From positions 2,232,001 through 2,296,000 of the forward strand of contig OY970260.1 of assembly GCA_963715625.1 (NCBI GenBank): a DNA stretch of 64,000 nucleotides, read 5' to 3'. This document shows positions 8,358 through 15,991 of this stretch, piece by piece (position 1 is the first letter of the stretch; each line of letters begins with the position of its first letter). The stretch is from VRUE01 sp963715625. GTDB taxonomy: Bacteria > Actinomycetota > Thermoleophilia > Solirubrobacterales > 70-9. The translations under genes and the position numbers were made by a program. The notes below the pieces were generated by a model that saw only the letters and a list, made by a program, of their open reading frames with translations, searched no databases and had not been told where the DNA came from.

Positions 8358-8549
8358 ATGCCGTCCATGTGGGAGAGACGCGTTCTGTCTTCGTTGATCG
8401 TCATCGTCCTTGGGGCAATCGGCGGGATGATCGGCGTGCATGGCTTCGGCCTTTTCCTTTACGTGGGTGCGATTGTTCCGCTGGCGATGATCCTGGGCGT
8501 CGTTTTCGAGCCGTGGATCCAGGTTCGGCATCGAAGTCATCCGCGCTGA
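8358..8549 (+). CDS. Small two-helix membrane protein
   Basis: 63 aa starting MPSMWERRVLSSLIVIVLGAIGGM, with two hydrophobic helices (about residues 9-25 and 28-50) and a short basic tail (RHRSHPR). No family recognised. It may be a remnant or partner of the fragment just upstream (8189-8356); both lie between priA and def with codon use less biased than either. Real coding status is uncertain. Confidence 0.45.
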   Translation: MPSMWERRVLSSLIVIVLGAIGGMIGVHGFGLFLYVGAIVPLAMILGVVFEPWIQVRHRSHPR

Positions 8550-8571
8550 GTCGATCCATACAATCGGTCTC

Positions 8572-9216
8572 ATGAGCGATCGGGCCGAGACCGATACCGA
8601 CGACGCCGAGCGCGAGCAGCTCGAAGCGGAGCTGCTGGAGCGGCGCGAGGCCGCGCTGGCCCACGTGGTCCAGTTCGGCGACCCGGTGCTGAAGAGCAAG
8701 GCCTCGCCGGTGCGCGATTTCGGCCCGGAGCTGCGGGCCGACGTCGAGCGGATGATCGGGATCATGCGCGACGGGATGGGGGTCGGGTTGGCCGCGACCC
8801 AGCTCGGGCTGCTGCGCCGCCTGCTCGTCTTCCAGGCCGGCCCCGACAGCGAGCCGACGGCGCTGGTCAATCCCGAGATCGAGTGGCTCTCGGACGAGGT
8901 CGTGGTCGCCGAGGAGGGCTGCCTCAGCCTGCCCCGGGTCTCGATGGACGTCGAGCGGCCGCTGCACGCGCGGATCGGCGGGCGCGATGCCGAAGGGGCC
9001 GAGATCCGGATCGAGGCCTCCGGCCTGGAGGCCCGCGTGCTCCAGCATGAGATCGACCATCTCGACGGCGTGCTGATCCTCGACCGCGCCCCCCGCGAGC
9101 AGCGCAAGGGCGCCCTGCGCGCGCTGCGCGAGGGCGACAGCTACAGCCCGCCGCTGGCCGACGAGGCCGAGGCGGGCGAGAGCGGCGAGCACCGCGAGCC
9201 CAAGCACACCGCGTGA
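8572..9216 (+). CDS. def: Peptide deformylase
   Basis: Metalloenzyme that removes the N-formyl group from nascent proteins. All three motifs are present: GVGLAATQLG (motif I), EEGCLSLP (motif II, metal-binding Cys) and LQHEIDHLDGVLI (motif III, HExxH). 214 aa, slightly long owing to a charged N-terminal extension (about 25 residues, MSDRAETDTDDAEREQLEAE) and an acidic C-terminal tail. The stop overlaps the GTG start of fmt by 4 nt, giving the usual def-fmt-rsmB unit for formyl-Met metabolism and rRNA methylation. Confidence 0.97.
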   Translation: MSDRAETDTDDAEREQLEAELLERREAALAHVVQFGDPVLKSKASPVRDFGPELRADVERMIGIMRDGMGVGLAATQLGLLRRLLVFQAGPDSEPTALVNPEIEWLSDEVVVAEEGCLSLPRVSMDVERPLHARIGGRDAEGAEIRIEASGLEARVLQHEIDHLDGVLILDRAPREQRKGALRALREGDSYSPPLADEAEAGESGEHREPKHTA

Positions 9217-10118
9217 GGACCGTCTACCTCGGCACTTCGGAGTTCGCCGCCGCCGTCCTGCGGCGGCTCGCCGAGTCCACGCACCGCCCCCTGCTCGCCG
9301 TCACCCCGCCCGACCGGCCGCAGGGCCGCGGCCGGCGCACCCAGCCGCCCCCTGCCGCCGAGGCCGCGCGGGAGCTGGGGATCGAGCTGCTTCAGGCTGC
9401 CGACGTAAGCGACGAGGCGGCGCTGGAGCGGATCCGCGCCGTGGAGCCGCAGGCTGTCGCCGTCTGCGCCTTCGGCCAGATCGTCCGCGAGCCGCTGCTC
9501 TCGGAGTGGCCGATGCTCAACGTGCACCCCTCGCTCCTGCCCCGCTGGCGCGGGGCGGCGCCGATCGAGCGCGCGATCATGGCCGGGGACGAGCGCACCG
9601 GGGTGTGCGTGATGCAGGTGACCGAGGGGCTCGACTCCGGCCCGGTCGCCCTCTGCGAGGAGACCCCGATCGGCGCCGAGGAGGACTTCGAGGCCCTCTC
9701 GGCGAAGCTCGCGGCGCTCGGCGGGGACCTCCTCGTCGGGGCGCTCGACCTGCTGGCCGAGGGGGCGCTCGATTTCGCCGAGCAGGACGAGGATGGGGTC
9801 ACATATGCGGAGAAGATCGGCGCCGAGGAGCGCCACCTCGATCCCTCGCGCTCGGCGGCCGAGCTGGCCCGGGTCGTGCGCGCCCTCACCCCGCACGTCG
9901 GTGCGTATCTGGAGACCGGCGGCGGCGAGCGTCTCGGCGTGCGCCGCGCGCGCCCGGTCGACGTCGGCGTCAAGGCCGGCGAGCTGCGCGCCGAGTGGGG
10001 GGCGCTGCTGCTCGGCTGCGGCCGGGGAGCACTGCGCCTGGAGGTCGTGCAGCCGGCCGGAGGCAGGCCGATGGCGGCGGACGCCTTCCTCCGCGGCCAC
10101 CCGCTGCCCAAGCTGTGA
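9213..10118 (+). CDS. fmt: Methionyl-tRNA formyltransferase
   Basis: 301 aa. Formylates initiator Met-tRNA with 10-formyltetrahydrofolate. The N-terminus MRTVYLGTSEFAAAVLRRL is canonical; the catalytic segment NVHPSLLPRWRGAAPIERAIMAGDERTGVCVMQVTEGLDSGPV carries the Asn-His...Asp set of the formyltransferase family (the Asp would be in the EGLDSGP motif). GTG start overlaps the def stop, and its own TGA overlaps the GTG of rsmB, so the three are translationally coupled. Confidence 0.97.
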   Translation: MRTVYLGTSEFAAAVLRRLAESTHRPLLAVTPPDRPQGRGRRTQPPPAAEAARELGIELLQAADVSDEAALERIRAVEPQAVAVCAFGQIVREPLLSEWPMLNVHPSLLPRWRGAAPIERAIMAGDERTGVCVMQVTEGLDSGPVALCEETPIGAEEDFEALSAKLAALGGDLLVGALDLLAEGALDFAEQDEDGVTYAEKIGAEERHLDPSRSAAELARVVRALTPHVGAYLETGGGERLGVRRARPVDVGVKAGELRAEWGALLLGCGRGALRLEVVQPAGGRPMAADAFLRGHPLPKL

Positions 10119-11545
10119 TCGCGCCCGCCCGCCTGCTCGCCTTCGAGGCGATCAGGACGACCTTCGAGGACGGCGCCCACACCGAGCGGGCCTTCCGCGA
10201 GGAAGCCGACCGGAGCGAGCTCGAGGGCCGCGAGCGGGCGCAGGCGCAGCGGCTCGCATTCGGCACCGTGCAGCGGCGCGGCACGATCGACGCCGCCCTC
10301 GACCGGCTCGTCGACCGTCCGCTGCGCCAGCTCGACCCACCGGTCCTGGCGGCGCTGCGATTGGGCACCTACGAGCTGCTCTTCGCCGACGGGACGCCCG
10401 ATCACGCCGCCGTCGACCAGGCGGTCGAGCTGGTCAAGCGGGCAGGTGCAGCCCACGCCTCGGGTCTCGTCAACGCCGTCCTGCGCCGTGCCGCCCGCGA
10501 GCGCGACGCGCTGGCCGCGTCCCTGCTCGGCGACGACTCGACGCCTGAGGCCGCCGCCGTCGCGCACTCGGCCCCGCTCTGGCTGGCGCAGATGTGGTGG
10601 CGCGAGCTGGGCCCAGAGGGCGCCCGCCCGCTGCTCGCCGCCTGCAACGAGCCTCCCGAGCACGCCTACCGCGTCAACACCCTCCGCACCGACCCCGACA
10701 CCGTGATCGCGCAGCTGCGCGATCACGGTGTCGGGGCCCACCCCGCTTCCGGTGCGCCTTATGTGCCTATGGGTGGCATAAAGCGCACCGGAAGCGGGGG
10801 TGGGCCCTTGGAGGCGTCGGAGATGGTTGTGGTCGAGGGGCGGACGGGGGACGTGGTGCCGGAGCTGGTTGCTGCGGGCGAGCTGACCCCGCAGAGCCGC
10901 GGCTCCGCCGCGGTGGTCGCGCTGCTCGACCCGCGGCCGGGGCAGCACGTGCTCGACCTCTGCGCCGGGCCGGGGATAAAGACCGGCCAGATCGCGCCGC
11001 GGATGGAGGACCGGGGCGAGGTGATCTCGGTCGAGAGCGATCCCGCCCGGGCCGCCGAAGTGGCCGGCCAGGCCCAGCGCCTGGGATTGCGCAGCGTCAC
11101 CGTGATCGAGGCCAACGCCGGCGCAGCGGGGATGGCGCCGGGCTTCGACCGCGTCCTGCTCGACCCGCCCTGCTCGGACCTCGGCGCGCTCGCCTCCCGG
11201 CCGGACGCGCGCTGGCGCAAGTCGCCGCAGGCGATCGAGCGCCTGGCCGGGGAGCAGCGGCAGCTGCTGAGGCGCGGCCTGGAGGCGCTTCGCCCCGGCG
11301 GCCTGCTCGTCTACTCGACCTGCACGATCTCGCGCCGCGAGAACGAGGACCAGATCGCCTCGCTCCTCGCCGCAGCCGGGTCCGGCGACGTCCCGGCCTT
11401 TGCAATCGACGACCTCGGCGCCCTCTCTCCGGACCTCGCGTCGCCCGCCGACCGTCGCTGCCTGCAGGTCCGTCCCGACCGCGACCGGACGACCGGATTC
11501 TTCATCTGCCGGCTGAGGCGCGATGATGGTCGGGACGATGACTGA
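10115..11545 (+). CDS. rsmB: 16S rRNA (cytosine-967-C5)-methyltransferase RsmB with in-frame palindromic insert
   Basis: 476 aa. N-terminal NusB-like domain (residues ~1-135, ARLLAFEAIRTTFEDG..RRGTIDAALDRLVDRPL), then the Rossmann methyltransferase with LDLCAGPGIKT (motif I), LDPPCSDLGALASRPDARWRK (motif IV, catalytic PC) and YSTCTIS (motif VI, second Cys). GTG 10115 overlaps the fmt stop. Residues ~193-230, between YRVNTLRT and MVVVEG, are encoded by a 44-bp perfect palindrome followed by a family D element (peptide SGAPYVPMGGIKRTGS). RsmB proteins normally have a short linker there, so the element has been accommodated in frame. Confidence 0.95.
   Translation: MIAPARLLAFEAIRTTFEDGAHTERAFREEADRSELEGRERAQAQRLAFGTVQRRGTIDAALDRLVDRPLRQLDPPVLAALRLGTYELLFADGTPDHAAVDQAVELVKRAGAAHASGLVNAVLRRAARERDALAASLLGDDSTPEAAAVAHSAPLWLAQMWWRELGPEGARPLLAACNEPPEHAYRVNTLRTDPDTVIAQLRDHGVGAHPASGAPYVPMGGIKRTGSGGGPLEASEMVVVEGRTGDVVPELVAAGELTPQSRGSAAVVALLDPRPGQHVLDLCAGPGIKTGQIAPRMEDRGEVISVESDPARAAEVAGQAQRLGLRSVTVIEANAGAAGMAPGFDRVLLDPPCSDLGALASRPDARWRKSPQAIERLAGEQRQLLRRGLEALRPGGLLVYSTCTISRRENEDQIASLLAAAGSGDVPAFAIDDLGALSPDLASPADRRCLQVRPDRDRTTGFFICRLRRDDGRDDD
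10693..10736. repeat. 44-bp perfect palindrome inside rsmB
   Basis: The sequence is exactly self-complementary about the centre 10714/10715 (CAGCTG at the centre, CCCCGACACCGTGATC at the edge). It is translated as part of rsmB (PDTVIAQLRDHGVG). It directly adjoins, and shares GGG with, the family D element at 10734. Such a long zero-loop palindrome in coding DNA is unusual and prone to instability. Confidence 0.9.
10734..10807. repeat. Palindromic element D1 (family D), in frame in rsmB
   Basis: A stem of about 30 bp: GGGCCCACCCC-GCTTCCGGTGCGC-CTTATG pairing with CATAAAGCGCACCGGAAGC-GGGGGTGGGCCC (one C:A mismatch and one bulge), around a 13-nt loop. The inner part, TTCCGGTGCGC-TTATG/CATAAAGCGCACCGGAA, is shared with D2 in ribD (17899-17945); the D1 loop is the near reverse complement of the D2 loop, so the copies are inverted relative to each other. 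The outer GC-rich arm is unique to this site. Confidence 0.88.
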
Positions 11546-11777
11546 GCCCGAAGAGGCCGAGAGCATCATGAGGCGGGCCGCCTGCCCGGGCTGCGGCGAG
11601 CCGTGGCTGCGCCCGACGCAACTCCCGGGCCGCTTCCGCTGCGTGTACTGTCTGCGCCGCTTCGAGCTCGTCTCGCAGTGCCCCAACTGCGGCGAGCACC
11701 AGACGATCGCCCGGATGAGCACGACCGAGGACACGACCTGCCAAATGTGTGGAGACTCGATGTTGAGGCCGGTATGA
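11538..11777 (+). CDS. Small zinc-ribbon protein
   Basis: 79 aa from ATG 11538 (ATG 11523 also possible). Three paired-cysteine knuckles (CPGCGEPW, CVYCLRRFELVSQCPNCGE, CQMCGD) suggest two zinc ribbons. It starts within the rsmB stop region and ends 22 nt before rpe, so it belongs to the same transcript. Such small ribbon proteins are common in actinobacteria between these genes; nucleic-acid or protein binding is likely, the specific role unknown. Confidence 0.8.
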   Translation: MTEPEEAESIMRRAACPGCGEPWLRPTQLPGRFRCVYCLRRFELVSQCPNCGEHQTIARMSTTEDTTCQMCGDSMLRPV

Positions 11778-11799
11778 GTTTTCGCGTCCTGGATCGATC

Positions 11800-12486
11800 A
11801 TGAGCGAGCGGATGGGAGAGCTGATCGCCTCGCCGCGGGTCGCACCCTCGATCCTCTCGGCGGACTTCGCCCGGCTCGGCGCCCAGCTGGACGAGATGAT
11901 GGACGCCGGCGCGCGGGTGATCCACTTCGACGTGATGGACGGCCACTTCGTCCCGCCGATCACGATCGGGCCGCTGGTCGCATCCTCGATCGCCGACCGG
12001 GTCCACGCCGCGGGCGGCGCGGTCGACGTCCACCTGATGATCGAGCAGCCCGAGCGCCAGATCGAGGCCTTCGCCGAGGCGGGCGCCGACTCGATCACGA
12101 TCCACGAGGAGGCGACACCGCACGCCCACCGCACGCTCGCCGCGATCCGCGAGCTCGGCTGCCTCGCCGGCGTCGCGATCAACCCCGGCACCCCGGCCGA
12201 GGCAATAGCCGAGCTGCGCGGCCTCGCCGACATCGTCCTCTGCATGACCGTCAACCCCGGCTGGGGCGGCCAGTCCTTCATCGAGACCTCGCCCGACAAG
12301 GTCTCGCGCCTGAAACCGCTGGCCGGCCATGCGCGCATCGAGGTCGATGGCGGCATCGACACCTCGACCGCTGGTTTGGTGGCCGAGGCCGGCGCCTCCC
12401 TCTTCGTCGCAGGCTCAGCCGTCTTCGGAGCGAATGATCCAGCTGCCGCCTACAAGGAGGTCGTCGCCGCAGCCGGTGCCGCTTAG
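11800..12486 (+). CDS. rpe: Ribulose-phosphate 3-epimerase
   Basis: 228 aa TIM barrel that interconverts ribulose 5-phosphate and xylulose 5-phosphate in the pentose phosphate pathway. Signature segments: APSILSADFARLG, HFDVMDGHFVPPITIGP (metal-binding His/Asp), VDVHLMIEQP, VNPGWGGQSF and VDGGIDTSTAG (phosphate loop). Full length. The stop codon TAG (12484-12486) is itself part of the 5' arm of a family B palindromic element. Confidence 0.97.
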   Translation: MSERMGELIASPRVAPSILSADFARLGAQLDEMMDAGARVIHFDVMDGHFVPPITIGPLVASSIADRVHAAGGAVDVHLMIEQPERQIEAFAEAGADSITIHEEATPHAHRTLAAIRELGCLAGVAINPGTPAEAIAELRGLADIVLCMTVNPGWGGQSFIETSPDKVSRLKPLAGHARIEVDGGIDTSTAGLVAEAGASLFVAGSAVFGANDPAAAYKEVVAAAGAA

Positions 12487-12648
12487 TGACTATCCGAAAA
12501 CCCCCACGCACCCCTGACGGCGCCGGACACACTTCGCGGGGCGTCGTCCTCGGTCGGCCAAATGGCGCTGCCATTCGGCCTCCCTGCGTCCTACCCCCGC
12601 TCGGTCCGGCCCTCGCCAGCCGCACGCGCGAGTTTTCGGATAGTCACT
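12485..12648 (+). repeat. Palindromic element B1 (family B), 3' of rpe
   Basis: 164 bp. Perfect 17-bp outer arms AGTGACTATCCGAAAAC / GTTTTCGGATAGTCACT (12485-12501 with 12632-12648); the 5' arm begins inside the rpe stop codon. The core GTCCTCGGTCGGCC-hairpin-CGGCCTCCCTGCGTCC is shared with B2 behind smc (36158-36325), whose outer arms are unrelated. The inner hairpin also varies by paired changes (ATGGC/GCCAT here, ATAGT/ACTAT in B2). Confidence 0.85.
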
Positions 12649-12659
12649 TAGGCCGCACT

Positions 12660-12776
12660 TAGGCCCAGTCCCGGTAGGGGTGGAGCGTCTTGTGCTTTTT
12701 CGCGAGTGAGGTTCGAGCGCCAGCAGTTGCCGATGCTCGAAAAAGTTAAGCGGAACCCCTACCGGGACTGGGCCTA
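12660..12776 (-). repeat. Palindromic element C1 (family C), 3' of the antiporter gene
   Basis: 117 bp. Perfect 22-bp outer arms (12660-12681 with 12755-12776); read on the minus strand the first arm contains the TAG stop of the antiporter. The core, minus strand, is TCCGCTTAACTTTTTCGAG...GCGAAAAAGCACAAGACGCTCC, shared with C2 behind khpA (44333-44446). The inner stem is CTTTTTCG/CGAAAAAG; the TCCGCTTAA and ACAAGACGCTCC strands form a conserved internal loop. The outer arms differ from those of C2. Confidence 0.85.
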
Positions 12777-14575
12777 CCCTCGCGCAATGAGTGCCCCGAT
12801 CGCCTCCTGCCACCAGGCCTGCTCGGCCGGGTCGTCGGGGCCGAGTCGCTGGGCCCGGCGCTCGCACCAGCGCGCCAGGGAGCGGCGGTCGCCGACGGCC
12901 ACGGCGGCCTCGGAGACGAGCGCGTAGCGGCCGTCGACGAGGGCGACGAGGGCGCTGGGGCGGTCGCGCCGGCTGCGCAGGATCGAGACCACGTCGACGC
13001 CCTTGACGGCCGTCGGCGCCGACGGGTCCTCGATATCGCCGCCGGGCCCGACCGAGAAGATCTGCGGTGCTCCGCGCGGTGGCAGCCGCGGCGGCGGCGG
13101 CCGGCCGACCGGGCCCTCGTGCCAGCGCTTGGTCAGCTCCTCGACCTCCTCGCGCAGCTCGCCGCGGACGAGGATGTGGAGCTCGTCGCCCTCGCGCAGC
13201 TCGGTCGAGCCGCGCGGCGGGATCGCGTGGCCGTCGCGGACGATCACGTTGACCAGCGCCTCGCGCGGCAGCCCGAGTTCGCGCACCAGATGACCGGCCG
13301 CGGCGGCGGCCGGCCGGAGCCGGTAGGCGACCACGTCGCCGCCCATGCGGCGGATCCGGCCCGACTCGAGCAGCCGCCGCGGCAGCGCCGGCTCGTCGGT
13401 TGTCAGCCCCAGCCGCCGCGCCAGCGGCTCGAAGCTCGCTCCCTGCACCAGGGTCGAGGTGACGACGACGAAGAAGACGATCGCGAAGATCTGCTCGCCG
13501 CTGCCGACGCCGGCGACGACGGGGAAGGTGGCGAGCCAGATCGGGGTGGCGCCGCGCAGCCCGGCCCAGCCGAGCATCGCCCGCTCGCGCAGCCCCAGCG
13601 GGGCGAGCGCCGTGGCGGCGAGGGCGGCGAGCGGGCGGGCGACGAAGATCAGCGCCGCCGAGAGCGCCAGCCCTTCCAGGGCGACGTCGCCGAGCGTGCT
13701 GGGGAAGACGAGCAGCCCGAGCAGGATGAAGAGGCCGATCTGGGCGACCCAGCCGAGCCCCTCGTGGAAGGCGACGATCGTGCGCCGGGCCGGGATGTTG
13801 GCCGAGCCCAGCGCCAGCGCGGTCAGGTAGACGGCGAGCAGGCCGGAGCCGTGGGCGACCTCGGCCAGCCCGTAGGCCAGCCCGGCGATCGCGACCGTCG
13901 CCACCGGGTAGATGCCGTCGGTCGGCAGCCGCATGCGGTCGAGGCCGGCGACGGCGGCGCGGCCCGCCAGCAGGCCGATCGCCGCGCCCAGCCCGAGCCG
14001 CAGCACGAGCGACCCCGCCATCTCGAGCGAGCCCGTACCCCGGCTGCTGGATCCAGTCGATGAAGCCGATCACGAGCAGCAGCGCGACCGGGTCGTTCAT
14101 CCCCGACTCCCCCTCCAGCGAGCGGGCGAGCCGCTTCTCCAGGGTCGAGCGGCGCAGCACGGCGAAGATCGCGGCCGAGTCGGTAGCGGCGATCGCGGCG
14201 CCGACCAGCATCCCTTCCAGCGTGCTGAGGCCGAAGATCCACTTCGCCGCCAGCTCCGGCCGCCACCGCGGTCACCGCGGTGCCCAGCGTCGCCAGCGAG
14301 GCCGCCGTGCCCAGCACCGGCCGGATCTCCGACCAGCCCGCGGTCAGCCCGCCCTCGAAGAGGATCAGGACGAGGGCGATCGTGCCGAGGGTGCGTGCAA
14401 GCTCGGCGTCGTCGAACTCGATCCCGCCGATACCCTCCGAGCCGGCCAGTATCCCCAGCCCGAGGAAGAGCAGCAGGCCAGGGATGCGCATCCGTTCGGC
14501 GAGCAGGGCGCCGAGGATGCCGGCGGCGAGCAGGCCGCCGCCGACCAGGATCAGCTCGGCGTCGGTTCCCCCCAC
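12774..14575 (-). pseudogene. K+/H+ antiporter, CPA1/NhaP2 type, with two frameshifts
   Basis: The protein is spread over three frames: MGGTDAELILVGGGLLAAGILGALLAE..LILFEGGLTAGWSEIRPVLG (from 14575 to ~14260), KWIFGLSTLEGMLVGAAIAATDSAAIFAVLRR..LEGESGMNDPVALLLVIGFIDW (~14255 to ~14035), and MAGSLVLRLGLGAAIGLLAG to the end. Both breaks fit a single extra base. The joined product (~600 aa) has the 12-13-helix exchanger with its DSAA and ESGMNDP ion-binding helices, then a TrkA-C domain (LVRELGLPREALVNVIVRDGHAIPPRGSTELREGDELHIL) and a C-terminal regulatory extension. Either a recent pseudogene or sequencing errors; the codons remain typical of the genome. Confidence 0.8.
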
Positions 14576-14584
14576 CGGCGGAAC

Positions 14585-15991
14585 CTACGTGTTCTCGTCG
14601 ACGGCGGCGAGACGCAGCTCGAGCTCCTCGGGGGAGCCCGGGGCCGGCACGTCCTCGGCGCGTTCGTGGGGGCGGCGGTAGATCAGGTAGAGCAGGCCGA
14701 GCAGCACCGCCGCGGAGAGCGTGAAGCCGATCTCAACGCGGCGGAACTCGTCGCCCACCAGCGGCATGAAGTTCCAGGCGACGAAGAGGGCGGCGCAGAG
14801 GATCCAGCGGGCGGCGGCACGGCGCACCTGGCCCTGGGCGACGCAGGCCTGGTTGACCGTCACCGAGGAGAGGTAGAGGCCGGTGCCGGCGGCGACCAGG
14901 AGCAGGCCCGCCCGGTCATAGCTGAACTTGTCGCTGAAGGCGAGCTGCATCAGCTGCGGGCCGGCGACGAGGATCGCCAGCGCCATCAGGCCGGTGAAGG
15001 CGGCGATCCCGAGCAGCACCGCCCGCACCGAGCGGCGGAACTCGCCCTCGCTGCCGGGCTCGGTGCTGGTGTGGAGGGCGGTGAGGTGGGGGAGGATGCT
15101 GGTCGAGACCGCCTGGAAGAGCTGCAGCGGCGCCCGTGCCAGCATCAGCACGTTGAAGATGAAGCCCGCGGCGGCGGCGCCGTCGAGGCCGCGCACGATC
15201 AGCGGCCCGGCGTTGAGGAAGGCCTGTTCGCTGAACATGATCACCAGCACCGCCGCGGCGAAGCCGGTGCCGTGGGCGACCGACACCGAGGCGTCCCCAC
15301 CCGCCGGCCGCGGCGGCTCGGGCGCCGTCCGGGCCCGGCGGGCGAAGGCGAGCGGCACGACCATCAGGGAGAGGGAGGGCGCGGCGACGATCCCGATCGC
15401 CACCCAGGACTGGCCGCTGAGCAGGCCGACCGCGACCAGCGCCGCGAACAGGGTGCGGAAGCACGACTCGGAGAGGATCAGCGCGGTGAAGAGGCCGAAC
15501 CGCTTCACCCCGGCGAGGTAGCCGCGGGCGAAGTAGCTGGCGGCGTAGAAGAGGACGGCGGAGAAGTAGACCCAGTAGAGCGCTTCGTTGCCTTCGAGCA
15601 GGCCGTCCTGGATCGGGCCGCGGAAGGCCAGCGCGAGGACGGCGAAGAGCATCGCCAGGCCGAGCTGGATCGTCGCCGCGTTGCGGGTGGTCCCGCCGAT
15701 CGGCTCGCCCTTGACCAGGTGCTCGGAGATGTGGCGGGAGAGCAGCTGTTCGACCGGCCGGTAGAGGGTGGAGATGGTGATGAAGACGGCCGACCAGACC
15801 ACGGTGATTTCGCCGTAGTCGGGCTTGGAGAGGACGTGCGAGGCGATGAAGAAGTAGACGTAGGTGATGACGCCGGTGAGGCCGACGCCGATCGCGAGGA
15901 AGCTCGCCGTCTTGCCGTAGTCGGCGGTCGCCGAGCCGCCGCCCTCCCGGGCGCCGCGGCGGGCGCCCAGGGCTCTGCGCAGCGCCTGCAT
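14585..15991 (-). CDS. Polysaccharide flippase (MATE/Wzx-type membrane protein)
   Basis: 468 aa with about 12-14 hydrophobic helices (e.g. FLAIGVGLTGVITYVYFF, WVAIGIVAAPSLSLMVVPL, LLGIAAFTGLMALAILVAG) and the loop pattern of the oligosaccharide flippase/MurJ superfamily (ILPHLTALHTS.., LFQAVSTSILPHL). It probably moves a lipid-linked saccharide across the membrane. The start overlaps the stop of the glycosyltransferase gene by one base, so the two form an envelope-glycan unit with the antiporter downstream. The substrate cannot be read from sequence. Confidence 0.8.
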   Translation of the reverse strand: MQALRRALGARRGAREGGGSATADYGKTASFLAIGVGLTGVITYVYFFIASHVLSKPDYGEITVVWSAVFITISTLYRPVEQLLSRHISEHLVKGEPIGGTTRNAATIQLGLAMLFAVLALAFRGPIQDGLLEGNEALYWVYFSAVLFYAASYFARGYLAGVKRFGLFTALILSESCFRTLFAALVAVGLLSGQSWVAIGIVAAPSLSLMVVPLAFARRARTAPEPPRPAGGDASVSVAHGTGFAAAVLVIMFSEQAFLNAGPLIVRGLDGAAAAGFIFNVLMLARAPLQLFQAVSTSILPHLTALHTSTEPGSEGEFRRSVRAVLLGIAAFTGLMALAILVAGPQLMQLAFSDKFSYDRAGLLLVAAGTGLYLSSVTVNQACVAQGQVRRAAARWILCAALFVAWNFMPLVGDEFRRVEIGFTLSAAVLLGLLYLIYRRPHERAEDVPAPGSPEELELRLAAVDENT

